Shown: positions 39,137-47,630 of the stretch, in pieces
Position numbering within the stretch: position 1 is the stretch's first letter
Layout: each line of letters starts with the position of its first letter
Assembly: GCA_963663945.1 (NCBI GenBank)
Contig: OY760687.1
Span: forward strand, 248,001-312,000
Direction: 5' to 3'
DNA from: Bin87 sp963663945
GTDB taxonomy: Bacteria; Chloroflexota; Dehalococcoidia; Lucifugimonadales; UBA3495
Length of the DNA: 64,000 nt
Notes under the pieces: model-generated
Told to the model about the DNA's origin: nothing
What the model saw: only the letters and a program-made list of their open reading frames with translations
Databases searched by the model: none
Made by a program: the position numbers and the translations under genes

Positions 39137-40387
39137 ATGTCGGTACACGGAAGCAGTTCCAACTCGGTGGAAGAGCGGCAGTACGACGTGGCCATCGTCG
39201 GCGGCGGCATCATCGGGCTGTCCACGGCCATGCAGTTGCTGGAACGTTCGCCGAGCCTGAACGTGGCGGTGATCGAGAAAGAGGAGCAGTTGGCCCAGCA
39301 CCAGACGGGTCACAACAGCGGCGTCATCCACTCCGGCATTTACTACCGGCCTGGGTCGTGGAAGTCGCGGTTCTGCGTGGGCGGAAAGGATCGGCTGATC
39401 CGGTTCTGCGACGAGAACGAGATCGAGTACGATCCCTGCGGCAAAGTCATCGTGGCGACCCACGAGAGCGAGCTAGGACGCCTGGATGACCTGTACGAGC
39501 GTGGTGTTGCCAACGGCGTGCCCGACCTGGAAATGGTCGGACCCGAACGGCTCAAAGAGATCGAGCCCCACACCATAGGCGTGCAGGCGCTGTGGGCTCC
39601 GCACACCGGCATCGTTGACTACGTGCGGGTGGCCAACGCCTACGGGGGCAAGTTCCAGTCCGCGGGAGGCGATATCTTCACCGGAGCCGCGGTGATAAGG
39701 TCGCGGCAGACCGGCTCGGGCACCGCCCTGGAGACGGAGCGCGGCGCCGTGCAGGCGCGGCACGTGATCAACTGTGGCGGCCTGTACGCGGACAAGCTGG
39801 CCCGGATGATGGGCGAGGAAACCGATGTGCGTATCATCCCGTTCCGAGGTGAGTACTACAAGCTGACCCAGGCCAGCGAAGACCTGGTGAAGGGCCTGAT
39901 CTATCCGGTGCCCGACCCGCGGTTCCCGTTCCTGGGCGTGCATTACACGCGCAATATCCACGGCTACGTGGAGGCCGGCCCCAACGCGGTGCTGGCATGG
40001 GCGCGGGAGGGCTACCGCAAGAGCAACGTCAGCGTTGGAGAGACGGCCGGCTCGCTGACTTTCCCCGGGTTCTGGAAGATGACCGCGCGGCACTGGAAGA
40101 CGGGCATGAAGGAAATGCACCGGTCCTACAGCAAGTCCGTGTTCGTCAACGATCTCAAGAAGCTGATTCCTGAAATCCGCGCCGAGCACCTGGAACCGGG
40201 TGGCAGCGGGGTGCGCGCGCAGGCCGTGTCCACGTCGGGCGCCATCCTGGACGACTTCCACATCCTGCGGGGGCAGCGGGCGCTGCACGTGCTGAACGCG
40301 CCGTCGCCGGGAGCGACGTCATCACTGGCCATCGGCGAGTACCTGACGAACATGGCGGTCGAGGACTTCGCGCTGCCGGTTCGCTGA
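39137..40387 (+). CDS. lhgO: L-2-hydroxyglutarate oxidase
   Basis: A 416-residue FAD enzyme oxidising L-2-hydroxyglutarate to 2-oxoglutarate, passing electrons to the membrane quinone pool. The FAD-binding Rossmann motif is DVAIVGGGIIGLSTAMQLLE. Family-specific parts are QTGHNSGVIHSGIYYRPGS, VIVATHESELGRLDDLYERG, WAPHTGIVDYVRVANAYG and VPDPRFPFLGVHYTRNIHG. The ATG at 39137 is preceded by AGGAG; the longer frame from 39071 is not homologous. It stands alone between hicB and purA. Dehydrogenase versus oxidase use cannot be decided from sequence. Confidence 0.93.
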   Translation: MSVHGSSSNSVEERQYDVAIVGGGIIGLSTAMQLLERSPSLNVAVIEKEEQLAQHQTGHNSGVIHSGIYYRPGSWKSRFCVGGKDRLIRFCDENEIEYDPCGKVIVATHESELGRLDDLYERGVANGVPDLEMVGPERLKEIEPHTIGVQALWAPHTGIVDYVRVANAYGGKFQSAGGDIFTGAAVIRSRQTGSGTALETERGAVQARHVINCGGLYADKLARMMGEETDVRIIPFRGEYYKLTQASEDLVKGLIYPVPDPRFPFLGVHYTRNIHGYVEAGPNAVLAWAREGYRKSNVSVGETAGSLTFPGFWKMTARHWKTGMKEMHRSYSKSVFVNDLKKLIPEIRAEHLEPGGSGVRAQAVSTSGAILDDFHILRGQRALHVLNAPSPGATSSLAIGEYLTNMAVEDFALPVR

Positions 40388-40483
40388 ACAACCCGGGGCC
40401 TGGTTGCTGCCGTGAGACCCGGGTCTCGGGCCCGAGTCAACTGTTGGGGGTCCCGCGCGCCTGTCTCCAAAGCGGCCAGCCTG

Positions 40484-40510
40484 TTGTGCCCAACGGGTTT
40501 CTGCTATACT
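40484..40510 (+). promoter_or_regulatory. Putative purA promoter
   Basis: TTGTGC (40484-40489) and TATACT (40505-40510) with TGC before the -10, spacer 15. It lies 114 bases before the purA ATG. The leader to the ATG holds a GC-rich stretch ending in GATTTTT near 40580-40586, which could be an attenuator but does not fold clearly by eye. Confidence 0.4.
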
Positions 40511-40623
40511 TGGGCCCTACCCGACGAACGCCGTCGGAAACAAAGAACCGTGCCGCCGCTGGCAGCAGCCTGCGGGGGCGATTTTTCGGTTTAGCTTCTA
40601 AAATTATCCGGGAGTACAGAACA

Positions 40624-41910
40624 ATGCCGGCTTATGCCGTAATCGGGGGACAATGGGGCGACGAGGGCAAAGGTAAAGTTATTGACTACCTTGCCGGTCA
40701 ATCCGATTGCGTGGTGCGCTACGCCGGCGGCAACAACGCCGGGCACACGGTGGTGAACGAGCGCGGAGTATTCCAGCTGCACCTGGTCCCCTCTGGCATC
40801 TGCTGGCCCGGCGTTACGGGCATCATCGGCAATGGTGTGGTCGTGAATCCCGAGGTTCTGCTGGGCGAAATTGCGGGGTTGCAAGCGCAGGGAATCAACA
40901 CGGACCGACTGTTTGTCAGCGATCGTGCCCACGTGATCATGCCCTACCACATACTGCTCGACGAGCTGCAGGAGAAGGCCCGTGGCCGCGGGGCCATCGG
41001 CACCACCGGACAGGGCATCGGGCCGGCCTACGTTGACAAAGCCTCCCGAGACGGCATTCGCGTGGGGGACTTGCTCGACACCAAGCACCTGCCGGATCGA
41101 GTCAACGCCGCCGTCGCGATGAAAAACCGTGTCATAACCGGTGTTTTCGACGGTGAACCCGTGGACGCGGCAGAGGTGCTGTCCAAGTGCCTGGAGTGGG
41201 GTGAAAGGCTCCGGTCCCAGGTGTGCGCCACTGAGCAGATGGTGCAGGACCTGCTGGATCGGGGCAAGCGGGTGCTCCTGGAAGGGGCGCAGGGGACCCT
41301 GCTGGACGTTGACCATGGTTCTTACCCCTACGTCACGTCTTCCTCGCCGTCCATTGGCGGCGCGATCACCGGACTGGGCATCAACCCGCAGTCGATAGCG
41401 GGCGTGGTCGGTGTATTCAAGGCCTACTCGACCCGGGTGGGCGGCGGGCCAATGCCCACCGAGATGCACGGCCAGGCTGGCGATGACCTGCGCGAGAAAG
41501 CCCACGAGTACGGCACCACCACCGGTCGGCCGCGTCGGGTGGGTTGGTTCGACTCCGTCGCCGCTCGGTACAGCCGTCAAATCAACGGTTTCACGGGCAT
41601 AGTGCTCACCCGCCTGGACATACTGGATGGCATGCCGGACGTCAAAATTTGCGTGGGATACCGCGCCGACGGTGAGGATCTGGACCGCTTCCCGGCGAAT
41701 ACCGCTCTGCTGGAGCGGTGCGAACCCGTTTACGAAAAGATGCCGGGGTGGATGGAACCCACGGCCAGCGCAACCCGCGCCGAGCAATTGCCAGCCAACG
41801 CTCTGGCATATGTGAAGCGTATCGAGTCGCTCGTTGGCTGCGATGCCCAGATCATTTCTACTGGACCCAGTCGCGAAGAAACCATAGCGATTGAACAAAT
41901 TATACGGTAG
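40624..41910 (+). CDS. purA: Adenylosuccinate synthetase
   Basis: A 428-residue enzyme converting IMP, GTP and aspartate to adenylosuccinate in AMP synthesis. The N-terminal GTP-binding signature is VIGGQWGDEGKGK with catalytic Asp and Lys, then GNNAGHTVV with catalytic His. Further blocks are GTTGQGIGPAYVDKASRDG, LEGAQGTLLDVDHGSYPYVTSS, GVFKAYSTRVGGGPMPTE and TTGRPRRVGWFD. The ATG at 40624 follows GGGAG; the frame open from 40444 is leader. No other purine gene is adjacent. Confidence 0.97.
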   Translation: MPAYAVIGGQWGDEGKGKVIDYLAGQSDCVVRYAGGNNAGHTVVNERGVFQLHLVPSGICWPGVTGIIGNGVVVNPEVLLGEIAGLQAQGINTDRLFVSDRAHVIMPYHILLDELQEKARGRGAIGTTGQGIGPAYVDKASRDGIRVGDLLDTKHLPDRVNAAVAMKNRVITGVFDGEPVDAAEVLSKCLEWGERLRSQVCATEQMVQDLLDRGKRVLLEGAQGTLLDVDHGSYPYVTSSSPSIGGAITGLGINPQSIAGVVGVFKAYSTRVGGGPMPTEMHGQAGDDLREKAHEYGTTTGRPRRVGWFDSVAARYSRQINGFTGIVLTRLDILDGMPDVKICVGYRADGEDLDRFPANTALLERCEPVYEKMPGWMEPTASATRAEQLPANALAYVKRIESLVGCDAQIISTGPSREETIAIEQIIR

Positions 41911-41996
41911 CACATTTAACGTTTTCGTAATAACATTGTTGCTGCAGCGTCGCCTACCTGATGGAGGTGAAATAACTAGCTGCAGAGGAGAGTGTT

Positions 41997-42491
41997 ATGG
42001 CCACAAATAACGCAACCCCGGCGGATACGTCCATCTTTGGCCGTATTTTCGTGCGGTTTACCGACGAGTTTTACTTACTGTTCAGGCTCCTGTTTGCCTT
42101 GCTGGTATTTCTGCATGGCATCCAGAAAGCGTTCCTGTTGTGGAACTTTCCCGCTGGCGCCAACCCCAATGGGCTGGGTGCGCTGGTTGACCTGGCCGGA
42201 TGGGTGGAAATTATCTCGGCCATCCTGATAGCAACTGGCGTCCTTACCCGCTTGGGAGCGGGAGCCTTGGCAGTGACCATGATTGTCGCCTACTTCGGAG
42301 TACACGCCGCCCTCAGCCCGGTCTGGCCCTGGCCGCACCTGTACCCGAACCCACCGGATGGCGGCAACGCCTTTGTCGCCCACGGCGGCGAAGTTACTAT
42401 CCTCTGGTTCATCTGCGCTGGTATCATCGGCATCTTGGGTAGCCGGAAGTACGGGCTGGAACGCCTGATCCTCAAGAAAGAAATTCTCTAA
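41997..42491 (+). CDS. DoxX-family membrane protein
   Basis: A 164-residue four-helix membrane protein of the DoxX family. FYLLFRLLFALLVFLHGIQKAFLL carries the family H-G-x-x-K motif; LVDLAGWVEIISAILIATGVLTRLGAGALAVTMIVAYFGVHA and TILWFICAGIIGILGSRKYGLER follow. DoxX-like proteins are linked to thiosulfate:quinone oxidation or redox stress in a few organisms, but most are uncharacterised. The ATG at 41997 follows GCAGAGGAGAG. A small hypothetical and another membrane protein follow on the same strand. Confidence 0.87.
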   Translation: MATNNATPADTSIFGRIFVRFTDEFYLLFRLLFALLVFLHGIQKAFLLWNFPAGANPNGLGALVDLAGWVEIISAILIATGVLTRLGAGALAVTMIVAYFGVHAALSPVWPWPHLYPNPPDGGNAFVAHGGEVTILWFICAGIIGILGSRKYGLERLILKKEIL

Positions 42492-42526
42492 CCAGAACGC
42501 AACTCAAAAACAAACTCACACTGACC

Positions 42527-42552
42527 GCCCGGCGTCCCTCGCGACGCCGGGC
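42527..42552 (+). terminator. Hairpin between DoxX and small hypothetical gene
   Basis: GCCCGGCGTC (42527-42536) and GACGCCGGGC (42543-42552) form a perfect 10-bp stem with a 6-base loop, 12 bases before the next ATG. There is no T tract, so it may attenuate or protect rather than terminate. Confidence 0.5.
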
Positions 42553-42563
42553 AAAGAGTAGCC

Positions 42564-42797
42564 ATGATGCAACAACAAGCAGCGCGCTTCGGTATCTACT
42601 TCAACCCCTCTCAGAACCAGGTGGTGCGGATCAACTCGCCCTACTGGTTCCCGCCGGAACCGGATTGGCAGAAAGTGTCCGGCGAGGTGAACGCCACCCT
42701 GCTGGACCTGCGGCGAATCATCGGAGAGCAGGGTCTGTCCTCAGATCCGGACGGAGTGACCTGGACCACCCTGCCGTTGTTGGACGAAGACAACTAG
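42564..42797 (+). CDS. Small hypothetical protein
   Basis: A 77-residue soluble protein (FGIYFNPSQNQVVRINSPYWFPPEPDW, then helix VSGEVNATLLDLRRIIGEQG and an acidic tail). I do not recognise a family. It lies 6 bases ahead of a membrane-protein gene and is probably translated with it. Start ATG at 42564 or the next codon. Confidence 0.6.
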   Translation: MMQQQAARFGIYFNPSQNQVVRINSPYWFPPEPDWQKVSGEVNATLLDLRRIIGEQGLSSDPDGVTWTTLPLLDEDN

Positions 42798-42803
42798 CCG
42801 GCC

Positions 42804-43328
42804 ATGGCCTCGGAGCAGCCGGGAGCCGAACCGGAACCGGCGCCCGAGACGGAAATCTGGGACCGCCCGCCCGGATGGCGCGGGCGGATGATGGCTGTCA
42901 ACCCCGAGCAGGCCCGCCGGTGGATGCGATGGGCCTGGGTGTGCGGCCTGGTGTGGTGGGTGTGGACGACAGGAGTGCTGTTCGTGTGGATGGCTGCTCC
43001 GGTACTGGCGGTGTCCGAAGTCGAGGGCAGCGCGCCGGCGATACCCCCGGCAAAGCTGATGATCTATTACGGCGCCGAAGCGTTCGTGATTGCGCTGCTG
43101 GCGCTGGGAGTGATGCAGCGCTGGAGACCGGCTGCGATCCTGTTGACGATCGGATTCGTCGTGTCCCGCATCGTGCTCATCATGATGGGACTGATAACCC
43201 TGGACGGTTTCCGCGATGCGATCTGGCTGGCGATTTACGGGGGTCTGCTGTTCGCCTTCGTCAGGGGTGTGCAGGGCGCGTACAGTTATCACTGGTTCAC
43301 CCGCCCGCCGGAACCTGGTGGACGATAG
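42804..43328 (+). CDS. Hypothetical membrane protein
   Basis: A 174-residue protein with about four predicted membrane helices: WMRWAWVCGLVWWVWTTGVLFVWMA, AEAFVIALLALGVM, AAILLTIGFVVSRIVLIMMGLITL and AIWLAIYGGLLFAFVRGVQG. A hydrophilic 45-residue N-terminus (SEQPGAEPEPAPETEIWDRPPGW) precedes them. No known family recognised. It begins 6 bases after the small hypothetical and ends at a bidirectional terminator. Confidence 0.7.
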   Translation: MASEQPGAEPEPAPETEIWDRPPGWRGRMMAVNPEQARRWMRWAWVCGLVWWVWTTGVLFVWMAAPVLAVSEVEGSAPAIPPAKLMIYYGAEAFVIALLALGVMQRWRPAAILLTIGFVVSRIVLIMMGLITLDGFRDAIWLAIYGGLLFAFVRGVQGAYSYHWFTRPPEPGGR

Positions 43329-43342
43329 ACGGTAGCGACGAC

Positions 43343-43381
43343 AAACGATGAGGGCGGGTGATCAACCCGCCCTCATCGTTT
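43343..43381. terminator. Bidirectional terminator between convergent genes
   Basis: A perfect 17-bp stem: left arm AAACGATGAGGGCGGGT (43343-43359), right arm ACCCGCCCTCATCGTTT (43365-43381), loop GATCA. A-rich on one side and T-rich on the other, it can end both the membrane-protein operon (+) and the LLM gene (-). Confidence 0.88.
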
Positions 43382-43403
43382 GCGACCATTCCCTGCGGGT
43401 ATG

Positions 43404-44558
43404 TCAGCTGCCGTTGAAGGACGGCATCACGTCCTGGGCAAACCGGGAGAGCTGGTCCTTGAAAACCTCGCGGGGCATGCCCATGACCGAACCGAGGTTG
43501 ACCCGCTCCACGCCGGGATAGCGCTCTTCGTCTTCCTTGAGCGCGTTGGCGATGTCGTCCGCCGAGCCGCAGAGCCACGCGCCGCTTTCCACCGCCTCTT
43601 CCAGCGTGGGGAGTTGCACGCCGCGGCGCAGACGGGGATTCGCCACGGCTTCGATCTGGTCCTGTTCCAGGCGCATCAGACCCAGCGGGGCGGCGAATTT
43701 CATCGCTTCCTCGAAGTAGGGTTTGGCCTCCTTGATGGCCTGTTCCCGGTTGGCGCCGATGAAGAAGCGGTAGCCCAACGCGATGTCCTCGCCCAAGGCC
43801 AGCTCGCGGCCGTATTTGGCGGCGGCCTCCTGGTACATGGTCAGCCGCTCGTGCCGCGCCGGTTCCGGCGTGTTGGCGACCATCGCCTTGATGCCGATGC
43901 GGGCCATGAAATCGACGCCCTTGGGGTTGCCGGACACCAGGGGCTGCCAGATGTCCACCGGCTGGCGCAGGGGTCGCGGGACGAGGCTCAGCTTCTCCAG
44001 GGTGTAGCCGCGATAGGGCACCTTGGCCGGTATCTGGTAGTGCTTGCCCTCGTGGGAGAATGCCTCTTCGTTGAACGCCTTGACCATGACCTCGATCTGC
44101 TCTTCGAACAGTTCGCGGTTGGCGTCGCCGTCGAACATCGGCGAGCCGAAGGTCTCAACCTCGCGGGAGTGGTAGCCGCGGCCCACGCCGAAGACGATGC
44201 GCCCGCCGGACAGGATGTCGGCCATGGCGAAGTCTTCCGCCAGGCGCAGCGGGTGCCACATGGGCGTGATGTTGAAGCCGCAGCCGTACTTGAGGCGCTT
44301 GGTGTTGCAGGCCAGGTACAGTCCCAGCATGATCAGGTTGGGGATGCACTCGTACCCTTCGGGCTGGAAGTGGTGCTCGGCCATCCAGAACTCGTCATAG
44401 CCGTTGTCCTCCAGGTGCCTGGAAATGTCCAGGGCCCAGTCGAACACCTCGGCCAACTGCTCGTTGGAGTACCAGCGGTCGTTGGCGGGAGTCCCTTCCA
44501 GCCCCAGGTCGTTGTCCACCACGTGGCCGGCGTAGGATGCGCTAAAGCTTTTGAACAT
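43404..44558 (-). CDS. LLM-class flavin-dependent oxidoreductase
   Basis: A 384-residue luciferase-like protein. Family marks: LEDNGYDEFWMAEHHFQPEGYECIPNLIMLGLYLA near the N-terminus, PMWHPLRLAEDFAMADILSGGRIVFGVGRGYHSREVETFG, and later FEEQIEVMVKAFNEEAFSHEGKHYQIP. It is closer to the bacterial luciferase/alkanal monooxygenase branch than the other two LLM proteins here. Homology begins near the ATG at 44556-44558 (MFKSFSASYAG). Monocistronic, closed by the terminator at 43343-43381. Confidence 0.9.
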   Translation of the reverse strand: MFKSFSASYAGHVVDNDLGLEGTPANDRWYSNEQLAEVFDWALDISRHLEDNGYDEFWMAEHHFQPEGYECIPNLIMLGLYLACNTKRLKYGCGFNITPMWHPLRLAEDFAMADILSGGRIVFGVGRGYHSREVETFGSPMFDGDANRELFEEQIEVMVKAFNEEAFSHEGKHYQIPAKVPYRGYTLEKLSLVPRPLRQPVDIWQPLVSGNPKGVDFMARIGIKAMVANTPEPARHERLTMYQEAAAKYGRELALGEDIALGYRFFIGANREQAIKEAKPYFEEAMKFAAPLGLMRLEQDQIEAVANPRLRRGVQLPTLEEAVESGAWLCGSADDIANALKEDEERYPGVERVNLGSVMGMPREVFKDQLSRFAQDVMPSFNGS

Positions 44559-44976
44559 GATTCGGTTCCCTCGTTACGGTTTGCTCAACGGGATTCGTCA
44601 ACTATCAATTGTACTGCATTTCGTTGCACCGCAGAGGCGGCGGCCCATGATGCCAGGGCTGGTGGAAAGCCCGTCCCGGCGGCAACTGTCAGAATCAGCA
44701 ACTGTCTGGAAGGTCAAGGGGTTAGGGGGCAGCGGCAACAGGATTTTGCCAGGGGGCGTTGGATTTGATGATGGCGTTGCAGAGGGTGAGCAGTTTGCGG
44801 ATACAGGCGGTGAGGGCCACCTTCTGGGCCTTGCCGGCGGCCAGCAGACGCTCATAGCAGGCTCGGATGGCTGGGTTGCATCGGGTGGCCGCCAGGGTTG
44901 CCATGTACAAGTCGGCCCGCAACTTGCGCCGGCCGCCCCACACCGAGCGTTTGCCGCGCCATTGCCCGCTGTCCCG

Positions 44977-45006
44977 GTTGTAGGGAGCAACGTTGTAGGG
45001 AGCAAC
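44977..45006. repeat. 15-bp tandem duplication inside IS110 remnant
   Basis: GTTGTAGGGAGCAAC occurs twice (44977-44991, 44992-45006), duplicating VAPYN in the transposase C-terminal domain without shifting the frame. Confidence 0.9.
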
Positions 45007-45531
45007 GCCAGCCAGGGCGGCGATCGCCTTGGGGCTGGCGTGTCCCAGCTCGGGCAGCTGGGCGATCAGTGTGGAGACCAGGACCGGCCCCACGCCGGGG
45101 ATGGAGCGCAGCAGTTTGGCTCGGGCTTGCCAGGGGGCGTGGTCTTGCAGCAGTGCGGCGATGTCCTGGTCCAGTTGGGCCACCTGCCTTCCCAGCAGCG
45201 CCAGGTCCAACAGCGCCAAGTGGTCGTCGATCTGGGCGACCACCAGTTCCGACGGCACCTGCCGCCGCCGGTTGCGCTCCTGGGTCTGCATGGCGACCAA
45301 CTGACGGCGCCGAAACACCAGAGCGCGCAACTCCCGCTGGGTCGCGTCGGGCAGGGGGCGCACCGGCGGACGCAGCGCGGCCCCGAACTGGGCCAGTGCC
45401 TGGGCGTCCAGTCGGTCCGTCTTGGCCAGCCGTCGTAGCCCGGGCGAACTCCCGCACCTGGCGGGGATTGACCACCACTGCGGGCAGTCCGGCGGCGGCC
45501 AACTCCGCCACCAGCCGGGTTTCCAATCCCC

Positions 45532-45563
45532 CAGTGGCCTCTACGATCGGTGGCCTCCACGAT
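45532..45563. repeat. 16-bp imperfect tandem duplication causing frameshift in IS110 remnant
   Basis: CAGTGGCCTCTACGAT (45532-45547) and CGGTGGCCTCCACGAT (45548-45563) are adjacent and differ at two positions. Sixteen bases is one more than a multiple of three, so this event moves the transposase frame just after VIVEAT. Confidence 0.85.
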
Positions 45564-45857
45564 GACCCGCTGCGGCTCCAGCGGGATCAGCTCCGCCACC
45601 AACTCGCGCAGGCTGGCGTCGGTGTACTCCACACTCCAGGACCGGTCTGCCGGAAACGCTCAACAATCCAGGCAGGCTTTGGACACGTCAATGCCGATGA
45701 TGGTCATTGTTGAGGTGGTCATTGTCCCAGTGGTCGTGATGTTTTACACTCCCCGTACCTTTGGTTCGGCATGGCCGGCCATTCCCGGACTACCTTGCCT
45801 TGCAATACGGGGTCTGGTCAGTCAGCCCCTCACAACTGTTCGGGTTAGCCAAGGGTG

Positions 45858-45929
45858 AACGACGCGGCGACCTTGCTGATTCACGGCTTCGCACAGCGAG
45901 CCCCAGAATTAACGGTCTGCCGCGTCGTT
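45858..45929. other. Inverted repeat in IS110 upstream flank
   Basis: AACGACGCGGC (45858-45868) and GCCGCGTCGTT (45919-45929) are exact reverse complements around a 50-base interior with its own short complementary stretches. It lies 150 bases upstream of the transposase start, in the non-coding end where IS110 elements encode their bridge RNA. Identity as bridge RNA is speculative. The interval 45708-46182 holds no protein gene. Confidence 0.35.
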
Positions 45930-45954
45930 GGCTCCTTCAAGATACAAGGCTTTA

Positions 45955-46050
45955 CGGGATTTTATGATTGGACAGGATTGGAATATCTGCATGCCAGAAC
46001 GGGTCCAATCCTGATAATCCCTAAATCTTGAAAATCCTGATTCTGACGAT
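45955..46050. repeat. Family B palindromic repeat, copy 2
   Basis: GGGATTTTATGATTGGACAG then GATTGG on the left, GTCCAATCCTGATAATCCC and AAAATCCTGATTCTGACG on the right. Related to copies at 8772 and 47631. Confidence 0.75.
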
Positions 46051-46182
46051 TTACGGGAGTGGGTACGCATGAGCTATCCGTGCGCGGCGCTTCTGGCGTA
46101 ACCCCGACCGCGTGGGTATGATGGCGGCACGCGGGACCGGCAGCGTCCGGCAGGCGCAGCAATCGGCTTTGGCGGGGGGCGG

Positions 46183-46968
46183 ATGGAACAACACAGGAAC
46201 CAACCAGACGACACATCGGTAGATTGGGCAACCGGGAACGGGACGCCGGTGAGCGGGACATCGCTCGCCTTTCCGGAGGCGGAGCGGGACGCGGTGTACC
46301 GGGCGATCTACCAGCGGCGCGATATCCGCAGTTTTCGTCCCGACCCAATACCCGACGAGGCGCTGGCGCGGATCATCCGGGCGGCGCACCACGGGCCCTC
46401 GGTGGGGTTCATGCAGCCGTGGGACTTCATCCTGGTCAAGGACGTCGAAAAACGGCAGAAGGTGAAGGATCTTTTTGACCGGGAGCGGGACGCCGCAGCG
46501 TGCTTTTTCGACGAGCCGCGCCGGTCGGCGTATCTTTCGCTGAAGCTGGAAGGGATCCTCGAAGCGCCCGTCAACCTGTGCGTCACCTGCGACCCGACGC
46601 GCGCCGAGGTGGTGCTGGGGCGCAACTCCATGCCGGAGACCGACGTATATTCCACCTGCTGCGCGGTGCAGAACCTCTGGCTGGCGGCGCGCAGCGAGGG
46701 CGTCGGCGTGGGTTGGGTCAGCATCCTCAAGCTGCCGCAGTTGCGGGGGATATTGGGGATACCGCCGCACATCATCCCGGTGGCCTACCTGTGCCTGGGC
46801 TATCCGGTGGAGTTCACCGACGAGCCGGTATTGCAGCGGGCCGGCTGGCGGGACCGGCTGCCCGTGGAGGACCTGCTGCACTTCGACGACTGGAACGGGT
46901 CGACGGGTGATGGCGAGTGGAAGGGTCTGCGGGATGCGCTGGGGGCCGAGGCGAACGGCCAACGATGA
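46183..46968 (+). CDS. bluB: 5,6-dimethylbenzimidazole synthase BluB
   Basis: A 261-residue nitroreductase-fold enzyme that cleaves FMNH2 to 5,6-dimethylbenzimidazole, the lower ligand of cobalamin. BluB-specific sequence: YQRRDIRSFRPDPIPDEALARIIRAAHHGPSVGFMQPWDFI, then VLGRNSMPETDVYSTCCAVQNLWLAARSEGVGVGWVSIL and VAYLCLGYPVEFTDEP. The first 30 residues are non-conserved. The ATG at 46183 is preceded by GGGGGG. No cobalamin riboswitch is visible upstream. The window also has a cobalamin adenosyltransferase (55170), so B12 is evidently remodelled or made. Confidence 0.93.
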   Translation: MEQHRNQPDDTSVDWATGNGTPVSGTSLAFPEAERDAVYRAIYQRRDIRSFRPDPIPDEALARIIRAAHHGPSVGFMQPWDFILVKDVEKRQKVKDLFDRERDAAACFFDEPRRSAYLSLKLEGILEAPVNLCVTCDPTRAEVVLGRNSMPETDVYSTCCAVQNLWLAARSEGVGVGWVSILKLPQLRGILGIPPHIIPVAYLCLGYPVEFTDEPVLQRAGWRDRLPVEDLLHFDDWNGSTGDGEWKGLRDALGAEANGQR

Positions 46969-47031
46969 AGACGGTCACGTTCGCATGGGTACCGCAAAAA
47001 CAAATATGACGCTTTCAGCCGTGTGGATTGT

Positions 47032-47037
47032 ATAATC
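47032..47037 (+). promoter_or_regulatory. -10 hexamer upstream of the 47106 gene
   Basis: Perfect TATAAT 69 bases ahead of the ATG; ATGACG at 47007-47012 is a weak -35 with a 19-base spacer. Confidence 0.4.
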
Positions 47038-47105
47038 GCGTCAAAGCAGCCGGATGAACCGGCAAAGGGTGGCAATTCGACCTTCACAAAGGGAGGGATG
47101 AAGAG

Positions 47106-47546
47106 ATGACGCAACAGATGCACGCACAGATGGGAGGAAGCACCGGCGGCGGCGAGGAGCTGATCCCGGCCGGCGCAGTGACCTTTGGGCTCGTGTACCG
47201 CACCGATGTGGGGGCCATGAACGACGAGGGCATCTGCATCCACGTCTACGGCAACGATGTCGACGGCGAGGACAAGGAGCTGCTGCGGTTCGACTGCTTC
47301 CGCATCGGCCCGCACTACCACTACCGCAACGGGCCCATCGGGCAGAACGACCGGCTGGAGCTGGACTTCACCGCCGAGGGCGACCCGCTGTCCTGGACGC
47401 TGGACAAGATCCGCAACCGGCTGCCGATCATGCTGATGCGCTGCCAGGCGGACAGCACGGCGCGCAACGTCGACCAGCGGGACGTTGACGCGGCGATCCC
47501 GCACATCATGGCATGGGCGGAGACGAAGACACACAACCGCGGGTAG
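47106..47546 (+). CDS. Hypothetical protein
   Basis: A 146-residue soluble protein, probably beta-rich in the middle: GAVTFGLVYRTDVGAMNDEGICIHVYG, LLRFDCFRIGPHYHYRNGPIG and DRLELDFTAEGDPLSWTLDKI. A helical C-terminus follows (RDVDAAIPHIMAWAETKTH). The HYHYRNG block with several histidines could bind a metal, but I do not recognise a characterised family. GGGAGGGATG precedes the ATG. Monocistronic, with a -10 upstream and a strong hairpin terminator downstream. Confidence 0.75.
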   Translation: MTQQMHAQMGGSTGGGEELIPAGAVTFGLVYRTDVGAMNDEGICIHVYGNDVDGEDKELLRFDCFRIGPHYHYRNGPIGQNDRLELDFTAEGDPLSWTLDKIRNRLPIMLMRCQADSTARNVDQRDVDAAIPHIMAWAETKTHNRG

Positions 47547-47580
47547 TTGCCTGGTTCGAGCGAACCGGTGCGCAGAACGC

Positions 47581-47611
47581 ATGGGCCCGGCGTCTACACC
47601 GCCGGGCCCAT
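47581..47611 (+). terminator. Hairpin terminator after hypothetical gene
   Basis: ATGGGCCCGGCG (47581-47592) and CGCCGGGCCCAT (47600-47611) form a perfect 12-bp stem with a 7-base loop, followed by ACTTTCACACTTTC. Confidence 0.75.
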
Positions 47612-47630
47612 ACTTTCACACTTTCGTAAA

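Larger units (their letters stand above)
44722..45707 (-). pseudogene. Decayed IS110-family transposase
   Basis: The 986-bp remnant matches a full-length IS110 transposase in order but in three frames. Frame 1 starts at ATG 45707 with TIIGIDVSKACLDC and meets an in-frame TGA after 15 codons. It resumes YTDASLRELVAELIPLEPQRVIVEAT until a 16-bp tandem duplication shifts the frame. Frame 2 gives METRLVAELAAAGLPAVVVN. A 2-base loss then shifts to frame 3, with RLAKTDRLDA (the IS110 DEDD-domain motif) and the C-terminal Transposase_20 part (RSIPGVGPVLVSTLIAQLPEL). A 15-bp in-frame duplication doubles VAPYN. It cannot make a working transposase. No terminal repeats are visible, as usual for IS110. 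Confidence 0.9.

Noticed and set aside
45660..45707. In-frame TGA in the IS110 remnant read as selenocysteine
   Set aside because: The gene also has two frameshifts, and IS110 transposases do not use selenocysteine; simple decay explains it.
46050..46182. Cobalamin riboswitch upstream of bluB
   Set aside because: No B12-box-like sequence or expected stem pattern is visible in the 130-base leader.
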